From: Nymphaea colorata | Lineage: Eukaryota; Streptophyta; Magnoliopsida; Nymphaeales; Nymphaeaceae | Direction of reading: 5' to 3' | DNA length: 64,000 nucleotides | Assembly: GCF_008831285.2 (NCBI RefSeq) | Contig: NC_045138.2 | Span: 35,579,115-35,643,114, forward strand | Part shown: positions 12,652 through 23,671 of the stretch, piece after piece | Numbering within the stretch: the stretch's first letter is position 1 | Layout of the letters: the number at the start of each line of letters is the position of its first letter | Notes under the pieces: model-generated | Seen by the model: the letters and a program-made list of their open reading frames with translations, nothing else | What the model was told of the DNA's origin: nothing | The model's database searches: none | Translations under genes and position numbers: made by a program

Positions 12652-14407
12652 ATACTAAAGGTGCCCAAATAAATATATTTGTGGCTGGAAACACGCCCAA
12701 TTCTTGCTTCCCAGCGTCCATTGTGATGATGCCTAGATGATAAATAGGCAGGTGAAGTTAGAGATGAGATGAGAAAACTATTTGAAGATTGAGTGGAACA
12801 CAAATATTAATTAATGTTGCATTTTCTGTTCGTTTGGTTATATAGTCGGAGAGGGTTTCACCATTCACCTGGCTACGCCGCGGTATCTTGAGACCCCCCT
12901 GGAGAAGCCACTGCTCCTCCTCCTCAGGGAGGCCAAGTACTCTTCCTTCGTCATGCTCTGCATCTCCTTTGACTCCTCTGCGTATTCATTTAGCTGCAAT
13001 ACAGTTCAGTTCATTTTCTATTCAAATTTTCATTTAATTTCTTCGGTAAAAATGCACATCTACGAGGTTATGTCGTTGTTTAAGACGAACAACAAACAGA
13101 TCAGATCCAACGAACTTATGTCATCAACAACGGCCCAAGAATCTGCTTACAGGAAAATTCAAGGTGGTGCCGACTCCCCAGTATTTAAGCGCGGCCAAGT
13201 CGTATGTTCGAGCAGCAGCCTGTTCATCATCGAATGCTCCTGTACATTTCCCCATGCATCCTCATTCTTCAACCACATCAGTACTTGAAGCCAATGTGCA
13301 TGCATGCACAAACACACACACGCCCAAACTTTTTTTGGTTGAAAAAACTATTTTATTTCTTCATATTATTGAAAAACACATTTTCATTTGAAAAAGAACT
13401 TGGGATTTTTATTTCTCCCAAGTACAAATCTTGTGTCCAGTAACTGAGCAATATACTGGGTCAGCACTTCACCTTCTGAAAAAGGTCTTAGCATGATTTT
13501 CGCAAGTTATGTTTTTAAATTACCCTGACTACCAAGTCTTAGGAGGACAATATCTTGGCCGATTTGAGACATAATTAGAACTTTGGAAAAATACATGGGC
13601 ACTGCGTTTAAGAGTGAAAAAGTTGCAAAAATATGAAAAATCTGATGTAAACTTTTTAATACTGTCAAAAGCAACCGCTCCCCGTGTGGTTTACAGAAAA
13701 TCAGCATTTCTCAAGGAAAAGAAGTAGAACACGTCCTATTTTCCAAGCTTTTTCAAATTGAAAAAACAATTTGGATAAATTTCCTCGAACCACTTTGCTA
13801 TTTAAAACTCATAAAAGCAAACGATCAATTTGACCGAAAAAGGTAGCTTTGAAGGCAAAAGCATGCATGCCACTTACCCAGGTAAACTGATCGCCAAAAA
13901 TGACCATGGAACATTCAAAAAGGAAGAAGAAAAGGTCAGTGAAAAGGAAGCAGCAATGGCGTAAAACGAAAACGAAATTCTGAGAAGAAAATAAGGGAAA
14001 ACTTCTCCTTGTAGGAGTCCTACCTTGTTTCCCCTTCTTGTTCTGCTTAAGATTCCAAGCATTCTTGTCCCACAGATGAGCTTCATACCTTCCTGTCCAT
14101 CTATGCCTAAAGAAGGATGGAAAACACATGCAGTTAAATGTTTCGACACCCGCGAGAGAGACAGAGAGATCCAATGTGCATGCTGCCGAAGATGATTCTA
14201 CAGCCTATACCTTGTTACTCCTCTATAGATAGAACTCCTTCTTCCTGTGCTATTGCATGAAGGACCTCTGCCTTCTTCAGGACTAGTGGCATCATGAGTC
14301 CTTTTCGCACGCTTGATTCTGGTGGTGTGCCCTGCAGCCTGCTGAGGATGGTTCTGATCACCTCCATTAATGGAGGTTGGTGAAGTGCTTGAGTTTGATC
14401 GCTTCAT
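10920..14407 (-). CDS. AP2-type transcription factor with two AP2 domains (WRINKLED-like)
   Basis: Spliced CDS of 370 residues on the minus strand; exons 14211-14407, 14024-14106, 13878-13886, 13151-13239, 12869-12993, 12656-12732, 10920-11452, all in phase. A Ser/Thr-rich N-terminus holds a basic TRIKRAKR stretch (likely nuclear localisation). AP2 domain 1 (about 60-126) reads [20 protein letters not shown] through [20 protein letters not shown]. The linker [18 protein letters not shown] is the AP2-subfamily hallmark. AP2 domain 2 (about 157-225) includes [33 protein letters not shown] and [11 protein letters not shown]. The C-terminus is acidic, with VNFEDIF, and could activate transcription. 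Known: WRI1/3/4 activate fatty-acid and glycolytic genes for oil, cutin or wax, while AIL/ANT relatives act in growth. The VYL micro-exon and linker favour the WRI clade; the exact orthologue is not certain. Confidence 0.9.
12591..12650. repeat. Compound (AT)n-(GA)n microsatellite in AP2 intron 6
   Basis: An (AT) run at 12591-12612 is followed by (GA) at 12616-12650. Read on the coding strand it is a CT tract beginning only a few bases after the exon 6 donor GTATG. Such runs are length-polymorphic, and its closeness to the donor could affect splicing (inference). Confidence 0.95.
13878..13886 (-). other. 9-nt micro-exon of the AP2 gene (completes V, encodes YL, starts G)
   Basis: The exon is TTTACCTGG on the minus strand, flanked by CAG and GTAAGTG. 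It carries phase 1 to phase 1, joining GKQ-G to GA-GCA and restoring the conserved VYLGAF strand of AP2 domain 1. A VYL micro-exon of this length is known in WRI1 and related AP2 genes. It is far below the size that automatic gene finders handle well. Confidence 0.9.
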
Positions 14408-14421
14408 CTTCTTTGGTGGTC

Positions 14422-14541
14422 TTAGTCTAAGGGCCTTGATTTGGTGACCTGATCATATATCACTTTGCCAATAACGAAACAAAAGGAGCGTTCTTCTAAA
14501 GCCTGCTTAATGTGGGAGATGGATGCAACAGTCTTGACCAT
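14422..14541 (-). other. Upstream ORFs in the AP2 leader (39 and 9 codons)
   Basis: If transcription begins near the predicted TATA element, the leader holds two upstream ATGs. One, at 14541, opens a 39-residue frame (starting MVKTVASISHIKQALEERSF) that stops at 14422. The other, at 14456, gives a 9-residue frame (MIRSPNQGP) ending at 14427 inside the first. Both end before the main ATG at 14407, so they could lower or condition translation. The leader is assumed unspliced; no transcript data support this. Confidence 0.45.
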
Positions 14542-14637
14542 GCAGGCCACAGCCTCCGCTTCCGAGCTTCCTTCTATGATCTGGTTTTCTTTTTCTGGGT
14601 ACTTTTTTCTTCCGCTGGTTCACCTACTTGTTCCACC

Positions 14638-14945
14638 AGAGAGAGAGGGGAAGAGAGAGAGAGAGAGAGAGAGAGAGGAGGCCTGGGTGGCGGTTTGGAC
14701 GCACCCTAGTTTAAATAGGAAGGGAGAAGAGCAACTTTTTTAATGCAACGAACACTTGGTGAGAAGAACGCCATGCTCCCAATGGGAGTCCAGCTCCCCT
14801 AGAGAGAGAAAGAGAGAGAGAGAGGGGTTGGGTGGCGTTTTGGAAGCATCTTGGTTTAAATTGGAAGGGAAAACGGCACCTTTTACTGACACTTGGTGAG
14901 AAGAAAGCCATGCTCCCCGTGAGAGTTCAGTTCCTCTTGATGCAT
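14638..14945. repeat. Diverged ~140-bp tandem duplication spanning AP2 core promoter, with GA/CT tracts
   Basis: Two copies follow one another, each starting with a GA microsatellite (14638-14678 and about 14798-14824). Each then has GGTGGCGNTTTGGA, a TTTAAAT-GGAAGGGA block, ACACTTGGTGAGAAGAA and GCCATGCTCCC. The offset between copies falls from 145 to 137 bp because of small indels. CT runs continue at 14948-14962 and 14973-14992. The proximal copy includes the candidate TATA box. Confidence 0.8.
14709..14718 (-). promoter_or_regulatory. Candidate TATA box (CTATTTAAAC) of the AP2 gene
   Basis: On the minus strand CTATTTAAAC lies about 300 bp before the start codon. The CT-rich tract at 14638-14680, about 30-40 bp downstream, would be a natural initiator. 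A mutated counterpart (CAATTTAAAC) sits in the upstream duplicate at about 14854-14863. Assigned from sequence and position only. Confidence 0.5.
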
Positions 14946-14992
14946 GCACTCTCTCTCTCTCCGTCGCGCACGCTTTCTCTCTCTCTCTCTCT

Positions 14993-17900
14993 GTTTTTTT
15001 CACATATATGTATATGAGCGTATAAGTTTTTGCTTTGTTGACGTTAATTTACACATTCAATCTTAAGCAAGTGAATTGAAAATTAATATTTCTTATGAGT
15101 GAAATTAAACACTTGCATGCCATTATTTTAACAACACCTTTGTTTTCAAAAAACATTGCGAAACTATAATCAGCGTTTGGTTGTTTAATTGAAGAACGAC
15201 ATTCATAATGACATCATGTTTCATGTAACAAGAATATGGTGTTTTTACAATTTCTAATGGCACCGATACCTTTTATCAGTTTTTTTTTTTTTTACCTCAG
15301 CTCTGTTTGTAGTCTATGCATATATAAATTTATCTAAATAAATACTGAACCTTTAATAGGACGTAGGGTCAGCATCTTCTAAACTTTTGGTTTTAGTTAA
15401 TAAGTTGGTAATCACCGATATGAGAAAGTGATTCTTAAAGTGGCATAGACATAGAAAGATGACGGCAGACCGGATCATGTCGACTGTCGTAACTATTAAA
15501 GGTCAACAACTACCATGCTGTCTACAAAGACGTAATTGCATAAATTTTCAATCCAATTCATACCCGGGAAGACATCACAGGGAGACGGATTTTATATGAA
15601 ATCCTTTTTCTTTCAATAAACAACAAATGTTGCCAGGCAACACAACGGGAACCAGATTAAGACTAAGGTCAACGGACTTTCAGTGAAAAAATAATATGTC
15701 AATTGCCAACCCAAAACTCTGGATGTGCAACTGAAGGAAATCAAACTATCAATCAGATTCAACATCATAAAATAACTGAGACCAGCCCAAAGAAAGATCA
15801 AGATCCTAATTCCAAAAAAGTTCAAATATATCCATTTGTTGTGACCGTTATGACAATTAGTTTATTTCCCTCATATTGGATGCTCAGTTATACGCATTAA
15901 AAAAAAGAAGACAGTTGTTTGAGCTCTCAGGTTCTAGTTTCTATGCATACATATATATATATATATATATATAATAAATCTTAGCTACCCAAAATATGAA
16001 CTCCTCTTCTTCTTTTTTCTTTCAAATGATAGTGAGAGGAGGAGAAAGAAAAAGTTGGGAAGAAAGATGAGAAAAGGTGGGTGAGAAAGAATGGATAGCA
16101 AGGCACATGGGCAAGTGAATTAAGGTGGGGCACGGCTCGGCTCTTCAGGGTATGTATAAGCACTAAAGGCAGGACGAGAAAAGAATAGAATGAAGGGCGT
16201 GTCCGATCCACATGATTAAGATACTATATATATATTTCAAGCGATCGAGGATTCAGAGTTCCTTCTAATTGAAAGATATGAAATGAATGATTCCACTGTG
16301 ATCTATATTCATCTTAATGTCAGACTTTCGACTTTTGTTGTTTCTGTCCATTCCATTTAGGACATGGGCTTTATTTCTGTAAATGCTTTTGTTTCGCCAT
16401 CTACACTCTTGTTTTTGTCTTTGTGACAGAGATTGATCACATGCCCAAGAAAGGTATATATTGTTGCCACACAAACTAGTGCGTGTACAAGAGGCTGTGT
16501 TTATTCTTGAAGCAAAAGTTTCAATTGGGAAAAGAAAAATAACGAAGAAACATTGCAATGCTCTTTGTTTTAAGAGAAAGGGCTTGTGTTGCCATGCCGA
16601 GAGACTTTCGGTAAGAAATTTTCCGGAGATAGGAATTTTCCAGTCAGCCAGTTTTTTCAGAATTTATTCAATCAGAAAAGATTTTTCGTTTGGAGGACGT
16701 AGAGAAATAACTGTCAAAGGAAAATATCAAGAAAAGAAAAAAAAAATAAGGGAGCATGTGATCCTCTCTCGTTTAAAATTCTCAAGGTTTGGGATTCATG
16801 AATTCAAAAGCACCATACCTTCCCCCTTTATGGTCTCAAATCAGACTTTTCCTCGAATCTCTCGGAGCAGAAAACAAACTATTTCACGCAGTGTTACATA
16901 AATTTGCCTTAATTTTTTGAGTTGAGATTTAAGCAGATTAAATGAACAGTTTGCTAATGTTGTCACTGCCAAATAACCCTTAGGTCTAATAAACCATGAA
17001 TTTTACTATGAATCTTTCACCACGTCAACAAAAACATGCTACATCATGTCGTGAATAAGAAGTAATCAAACAAACGCTACAAGGTTTTATACTTTTTAAT
17101 TGTACCCAGATCTATGGGTACAACCAACCAACTGCCACCTAGTTGTACGGACGCAAGTTGATGAGCAGTCTGACCTAAGAGGCCCAGCCCGGTCCACAAC
17201 TCGCTCTCACTCCAAAAGTTCGGCACCCTAAAGTTATTAATGATGCAAAGAATTTTGTTGGAGAATGATGGAAGGTATCTGTCTGCATTCGGACTTTGTT
17301 TGGTGGGAAACCATGAATGTGATGATATTCATGGCCGAGTTTTCAGTTCATGGTCCACCTTTTTCCGTTCTAATATGAAAAATAAGCTTCTTTCTTCTTT
17401 CATTTCTTGATACACTTCACGTGCACTGCCATTCCCGTGAATGACGACTTTAAATTTCAGTTTTTTCCTTTTTATGGATGAAGATTAACTCCAACAACTC
17501 GGAGACGATACCGTTTGAAAAGTTTATACAACAAAGTAGCCAAGGCTTGATTTAGAATTTTTCAACTCGACCCTTTACAGTTTTTTGACAACCTAGAGTT
17601 TAACAGGACATTTCCATTCAGACTTGCAGGTCAAGGGTCTAGTGGATTCTCTGTGGATACTAGTATGTCTGTATATATATATATATATATCTTTGGCCCT
17701 AACACAAGAATATGCCGAAATGACTGAAATATCCTTGACGTTAAAAGGAAAACCCGCCTCTTTTTGACAAGATCAAGCAAAAAGGAATAAGCAATATATC
17801 CTTTCCCTGTAGGAATCAGTACTTTTTAACTTAAAAAAACCTGTACCACATTTGTCTTGACCCTTACGCATAACCTAACCTACAAGTACCTGTCGAACAT

Positions 17901-18868
17901 CACTTGTTTCATACAATTTTCATCAAACTCAATTATTTACTTTGAGAAGACATTATGTTTTGACAACACAAAAGGCATAGAAATTAGATTTTTGCTAAAT
18001 TTTCACATATGTGGTACATATATTACATATATAGGATTTGTGGATTTTTCTGTTTAAATTTGGAGAGAAAAATCCTCCGTCCTCTCACATACATTTTTGG
18101 GTAGCTGTGATCAGACACAGCTCAAAATGGCCAGACGATTTCAGCTTATATATATATGTATATATATATATATACACACACACACTTTTCCTTCTGAAAT
18201 TTTGCTCCATGCAACTATGCAATTTTAACAACACTTGTACATAAGCACGCCAATGTATCAAACTATTTACTACCAATAGAATTGAAAAAGATAATTCACA
18301 ACAATGTGCACTCCAGAGCATATCCTTGTGACATGTATGCAGATTGCAGATGAATACAAATGTATTTAGTTAGCGAGCGCTATTCACAACCATCCTTCAG
18401 ATCTAAGCAGAGATGATCCATGATTGACCAAAAAACTTGAGGCACGTTCTTTCTCGCGTTTGAAAAGCTTCCCCACCCTTCCAATGCAAACAAATTGTAG
18501 ACCCCGCAGATGACCTGAGAAAGGGCAACGCATTTCCTGCAGGAAGGATTCTTTACTGAACATCAATGTATTGGATCACTGGCTTCAATTTGCCTTGGCC
18601 AAGAGAGAAAACGCAATCAGGAAGGCCAGAAAAGCATCCGCTATCCTATGGTGGATGTCAGCAATTCATAACTGTTTATCTCCACACACTTCTCCAAACA
18701 ATTTATATCCCACATAGATCCACATATACGCGTGCACGTGCCCACATAAATAACTACTTCCCTCGTCACTTGACTGACCCAAGGCATCAAAAAAGCACTT
18801 CCATAAAAGAAAATGCAATCCTTGGCATCATGAACTACAAGAGTAACGAAATTGCAGCAGCAGCAGTC
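14993..18868. other. Intergenic region, upstream of AP2 and downstream of the coiled-coil gene
   Basis: AT-rich DNA without a recognisable gene. It contains (AT)n runs at 15950-15973, 17671-17690 and 18147-18176; the last passes into (AC)n to 18185. ORFs at 15981-16211 and 16265-16558 (minus) and 16461-16901 (plus, 146 codons) have no family features and irregular composition. The right end should hold the 3'-UTR of the gene ending at 18869. Confidence 0.45.
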
Positions 18869-21800
18869 CTAAAAGATGCTATCAGAGCAAAGTAGCAGCC
18901 CTCCTGAGTTTATTCTGTTCCTGAAGATTACTTTCTCAAATAGCAGACGTTCTGCAACCTCTACTAGATGATAGTGATCCTCATCATAACTTGTCCGCAC
19001 ACATTTAGCAACTGTCTCATCTTCAGTTTCTTTTCCAAACTGCTTGATGAGACTTCGTATGACATTGGTGCTCTCCCCTTTTTCTGATGCATCACGTGCG
19101 ATAGAGAACTGAAAATTCCCTGGTTGTCCTGTTGTCAGGCCAACCACATCATTGCATCGGTCACTCAGCCAATTCTGAGGTTGCTCGTTCAACACCTGTT
19201 GTCATTACATGAAAAATACTATATCACCCTTCAATACAATTGTCAAGTAGTACCTTTCACGCGGCCCTCGGGAATGTGCATTTCCATCTGCTCAATCGAA
19301 TGACGTTCAAATCCATCTTAATCATGTTATGCACTCAAAGTTTTCAAACACAATTTTTCTGCTATAAGAAGAATGATACAATGACGCTACTTTCAACAAA
19401 ATACAAAGGAAATTTGAGTAGTTTTAAGAAAACAAAGATCACACCATCAAACCAGTTGGCACATGCATAAATGCATGGACTATACACACACATGCGCGCG
19501 CGCACACACACACACACACTATCATATGTTTTGTAACTATCCACAACATATTCTGAGAAAGAATACCTCGTAAAGGAAAAGGGGTCCATCTGATGAACTT
19601 GCACCATCACAAGGATGTTGTTTCCTTCCATCAGTAAGAGCAACAACAGCACTGCTGCTGTGTGTTGACTCCTCTGGGCATGACAAATCTGAGCTGTCAA
19701 ATGTTGAAATGGATACACATTCATCAAAATAGTTCAAGGCATCTTCCTCGAGGCGCCTGGACATTTTCTTGCGTTCCATGCTGGTCTGCAATCAGGATTG
19801 CTCATTGCAGTATACCATCAAACCAAACAAAAGACATGTATGCCACACAAACAAGAAAGAACAGTAGGATTACGGTTTACCTTTCTTTTAGTTTGAGGCT
19901 TTTGCCTTCCTGCTGCCTTTGGCTCAGGAAGAACTTCCTTCAGAATCCTACTAAGCTCTTGGCTGCGCTGCTCTTCAATGGCAAGGTCTGCCTTGAGATT
20001 CCTTGTACGCTCCTGGGACTACAGGTATCATCAACAGCAATATAAATGCCCGTTATGACATTGTAGCACTTACGAAGATAATTGGTAGTAGCATGTCGAC
20101 CAAAATCAGGAATGAGAACCAAATTTTGAAATTGCAGTTACAGGCAAGTACAATAACCAACAAATCACCATGTTAGACTCCACAACACCTAATACATCTG
20201 GTTCATAACCTAACAGGCTGACACAAGAATTTGTAGCCCCTTAACTTCCAAAAAATTGAAACATCTCTGTAACCCAAACAACTCCATGTATTTGTTTTTC
20301 TTGTTATAATCATTAAGGTGCTGATTTTGAATTAACCTTTTCTGAACACAACATTATATATAGCCTATATTGGACTTAAATGCTTGGTTATGATTACTAT
20401 CCTGGTGAACAGTGACAAAACTAACAAGAGAAGATTTGTTACCTCAGCAAGCTTTGCAGAATAGTCCTTCCTAATATCAGAAACTAATTCAACTCCATCT
20501 GGGCTGACCAGTTTCGAAGCTGCATTAGCAATATCAGAAGCATACAAATTGGGATTTCTCCATATAGCCTGACAGGAACAAAGACCAACTAGTTACTCTA
20601 CCCACCAAAAAAAAAGTCAGACCACTCTAACAATAACTTATGGCACATTGAGGAGGCGAAGGAGCAAAGAACAGATTAAATTTGACAAGAATTAAGAGCA
20701 AACAGAACGCAAAAGAAGGAAGGAATAACCACATCTACAATTCAGACTAGATTTCACAAAACATCGTAATGAGGCCTGCAGATGTTGCTACCTGAAGCAG
20801 GACAGAAGGTACACTTGACAACTTAAGGTTCGGTGAGTCACTAGTAACCATATGCAGTGACACAGTTACTAGCTATCGCCAATGCACTCATTTCTTGCAC
20901 CATAATCATTAAAACACCTTCAACAGCCATAATCATTAAAAAAAAGTATCATATTGAACCATTAAGAGTCAGTTATTGATGTAAATAGATAATCCAATAT
21001 CAGAAATCTACTCCCGGCTTCCTTCTTTTCTTTGGCAAGGCAGATTTAAGAAAGCAATTTCAATTTCTTCCCAATGAACTACTATTTAGACTAGATACAA
21101 AATATTTAAACAAGCAAACTATTTGAATATCTCCTTTTTATTCCTGCTTAATATATTTTCTGGTCCATTGATGTTATCTACTTAGCTAATGAATAGAACA
21201 AGCCATGCTAGCATTACATCATAGAAAATTTTAATTCCATGTGGATGGAAGAAAGAAGGAAACCTGCTTGCATTTGAATAAAAGGCATCCATGTGCCTCC
21301 TACCACATGATCAAGCTAGGGGACCGTACCTTTCAGATAACTTCTTCCCTTCATAGTGTATCATTTTCTTTGGTTTATATTTTTCAACAATTTCAATATG
21401 TTTTGACTGTGATAAAACTACTATTACATGGTATTTTTCATCTTTTTGTGGCTCAAGGATCATCATTCATCTGAGCTTGGCTGCTAGTTCATCAGTAGAT
21501 AAGAAAATACTTAGCCATAGAGCCATGTTTGCCGAAGATTTAACATTTCTTAATATTGACAAGGTATTCAATGCCTTAATTTTTAGCTTGCAAGGCCAAA
21601 CATGTTTCTTTTATTAACCCCAGTAGAGAGGCACTAATAGTGTGATGTTCATTCACTTAGGCAGGGTCACAAAATGAAGTTACCAAATCAAAAAGTAGAG
21701 GCAAATGGAGATGATGAAAGCTAAAGCAAGATATGTGCATCAAAATATGCCTTGAATGTGAGAAACATGAGGCCTTTCAGGATGCATAATCAAAAGCAAG

Positions 21801-23671
21801 AAAGCAGCAAAAATGGAACTGATGGGGAAGTAGCAGAAAAGAAGAATATAAAGATGAAGCTTCGATTTTTATTTGAAGGCAAGAAAGGAAGCAAGTAGGA
21901 ACATGAAAAAAGGATAAAATCTACACTCTGTTTTAAACAATACATAGGTCTTTTAATAGATAACACCTTAATACAGTTTCGAAGAATGAAAGGGACTCAT
22001 CTTTAGGAAAGTTATAGAATCAGAAAGCTCTCAAAATAATTATGACATGTGAGACAATTGTGCAATTTTCTGCTTTCAGAGCAAACAACAGAGGCTTTCG
22101 AAGCTTCTAAACCAATAATTACAGAATAAAACTATTTCAGCCGCACCACATTCACTGGGGCAACTCAGAGCTTACAAATATCAAGTTTTGAAGCAGAAAT
22201 TTAGCAAAAAAATATATATAACAATATGATCCTGTGGTCCTAACACGTTCGTGGACAAAAAAGAATTCAATACATCAGACGTGACAGTTGATTTTCTCTC
22301 GAAAACAGTAGAATAGCATTTACATTGAATTGAGAATCTTTTCACAAATGCGACCGAATTTTATGATATTATGCACATTCCTTAATCGTGTGCACCTAAT
22401 ATCACATCATTTGACGAGGACATAACCAGCAATAAGTACAAAAAATCAGTCCCTTTAAAGCTGCAAAGAAAAGTAACGCCAACATACATTTTCAAGGTCC
22501 TGCCTGACTTCAAAAACAGCACGCCTAACTTCAGACCTAACAGTTTCATGTATGCCAAGAGCACCAGCATCGCCGGTAGGATGATCATGCTGAAAAGTCT
22601 GAAAAAAAAGAAAAGAAAATAAAAATCACATAAAAGATATTGACTATTGACTCTTGGCCATGTAACAGTAGAAATGAGGGAAAAAACATGGTTACATATT
22701 TATGTTAGCCTTTCAAATGCCAATTTTCTTCATAATTACTAAACTTCCTAGGCATGAATGCAATATTTTACAGACAATTTTCCCACCTTCATTTGTTCGA
22801 ATACCGCCTTAATCGTCTTCTCTTCTGCATGACTGTAAGGAATTGCGGATACACTTTCTTCTGAATCTGATGTTTGCGCAGACCGCTGTCATGTTTGAAG
22901 GAAAACCATCTTTCTCAGTAATTTGCATGAATTCTGATATACAACAACCAAGAAAACATAAAGAGAAGAAGCTTTTCCACTCTTCATCTTAACACCAGAA
23001 GCCTCAAACTTGAAACATAGAGGAAGCAGAAAAACACTTATCCAATGAGCACCCTTCTTCACCAAACACTCTCCTACTTATACCTTCTCTAGAACAATTT
23101 TGACTCCAAACAACAGAAATAAAGAAGCGCAATCAAACTTCCGGAACTTGAGACCAACCTCAGGATTTCCGTAATGGCCGCGAGAAACAGAACGCTGTCT
23201 TCTCCCTGTATCTACCCTCGAAACGCTCCGACTTGGCGCCTTCACAGAACCGGCACGGAAAGGCTCCCTCCTGCAGACGGACCGTCCGCGTCTCTCTCCG
23301 TCACCAACGAGCCCAGAACTAGAACCAGGTCTACTACTAGACGCCCCACTAATCGCTCGACCCATCCCACTATCCAGGGTATCTGCCATTCCCCTGATTC
23401 CGACCACGTCCATCGACTTGGGCGACTCCGGACTCGAACTGGTCGAGCCGAAGAGAGGATTATCCCTCTTATTTGCGAAATCTAAGGGACTCGGCCGCGA
23501 AAGATCAATTGACCTGTCGCGAGGAAACGCGCTAACGCTCCGAGACCTCCTCATGACCGTCTTCTTCCCCAGCTCGTCAGGATTCGACCTAGCTGAATCG
23601 CCATCACCACCACCATCCTTTTGCAGGAAGCTCCCTCGTTTGGACGTCGACTTAAACGCAGAAACCGCCAT
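18869..23671 (-). CDS. Conserved plant-specific protein, basic RSRSVS-rich with coiled coil, function unknown
   Basis: Spliced CDS of 510 residues; exons 23159-23671, 22787-22885, 22488-22598, 20443-20568, 19881-20018, 19567-19785, 18869-19195, every junction in phase 0. Residues 1-171 are basic and Ser-rich: MAVSAFKSTSKRGSF, RRSRSVSAFPRDRS, NKRDNPLFGS and RSVSRVDTGRRQRSVSRG. Next come AEEKTIKAVFEQMK, HETVRSEVRRAVFEVRQDLE, SPDGVELVSDIRKDYSAKLA, then a likely coiled coil (about 272-315) with QERTRNLKADLAIEEQRSQE and LSRILKEVLPEP. The acidic YFDECVSISTFDSSDLS block and a C-terminal LLFEKVIFRNRINSGGLLLC motif follow. I recognise this as a family conserved across land plants that databases name inconsistently; I know of no demonstrated function. 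Equal phase at all seven exons is notable. RS/SR-like repeats could be phosphosites or a microtubule- or RNA-binding tail (inference). Confidence 0.85.
19483..19519. repeat. (CA/CG)n alternating purine-pyrimidine run in intron
   Basis: The run reads ACACACACATGCGCGCGCGC then (AC)n. Such alternation with a GC core is the classic sequence able to adopt Z-DNA. It lies in the last intron of the coiled-coil protein gene. Confidence 0.85.

Noticed and set aside
12651-12732. Alternative AP2 exon 6 donor giving YLG joined to [10 protein letters not shown]
   Set aside because: It would drop two residues of the conserved YLGTFSTEEEA strand. The donor GTATG at 12655 restores it exactly.
16461-16901. 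146-codon plus-strand ORF
   Set aside because: No domain, no promoter or splice context, lysine-rich composition expected from A-rich DNA.
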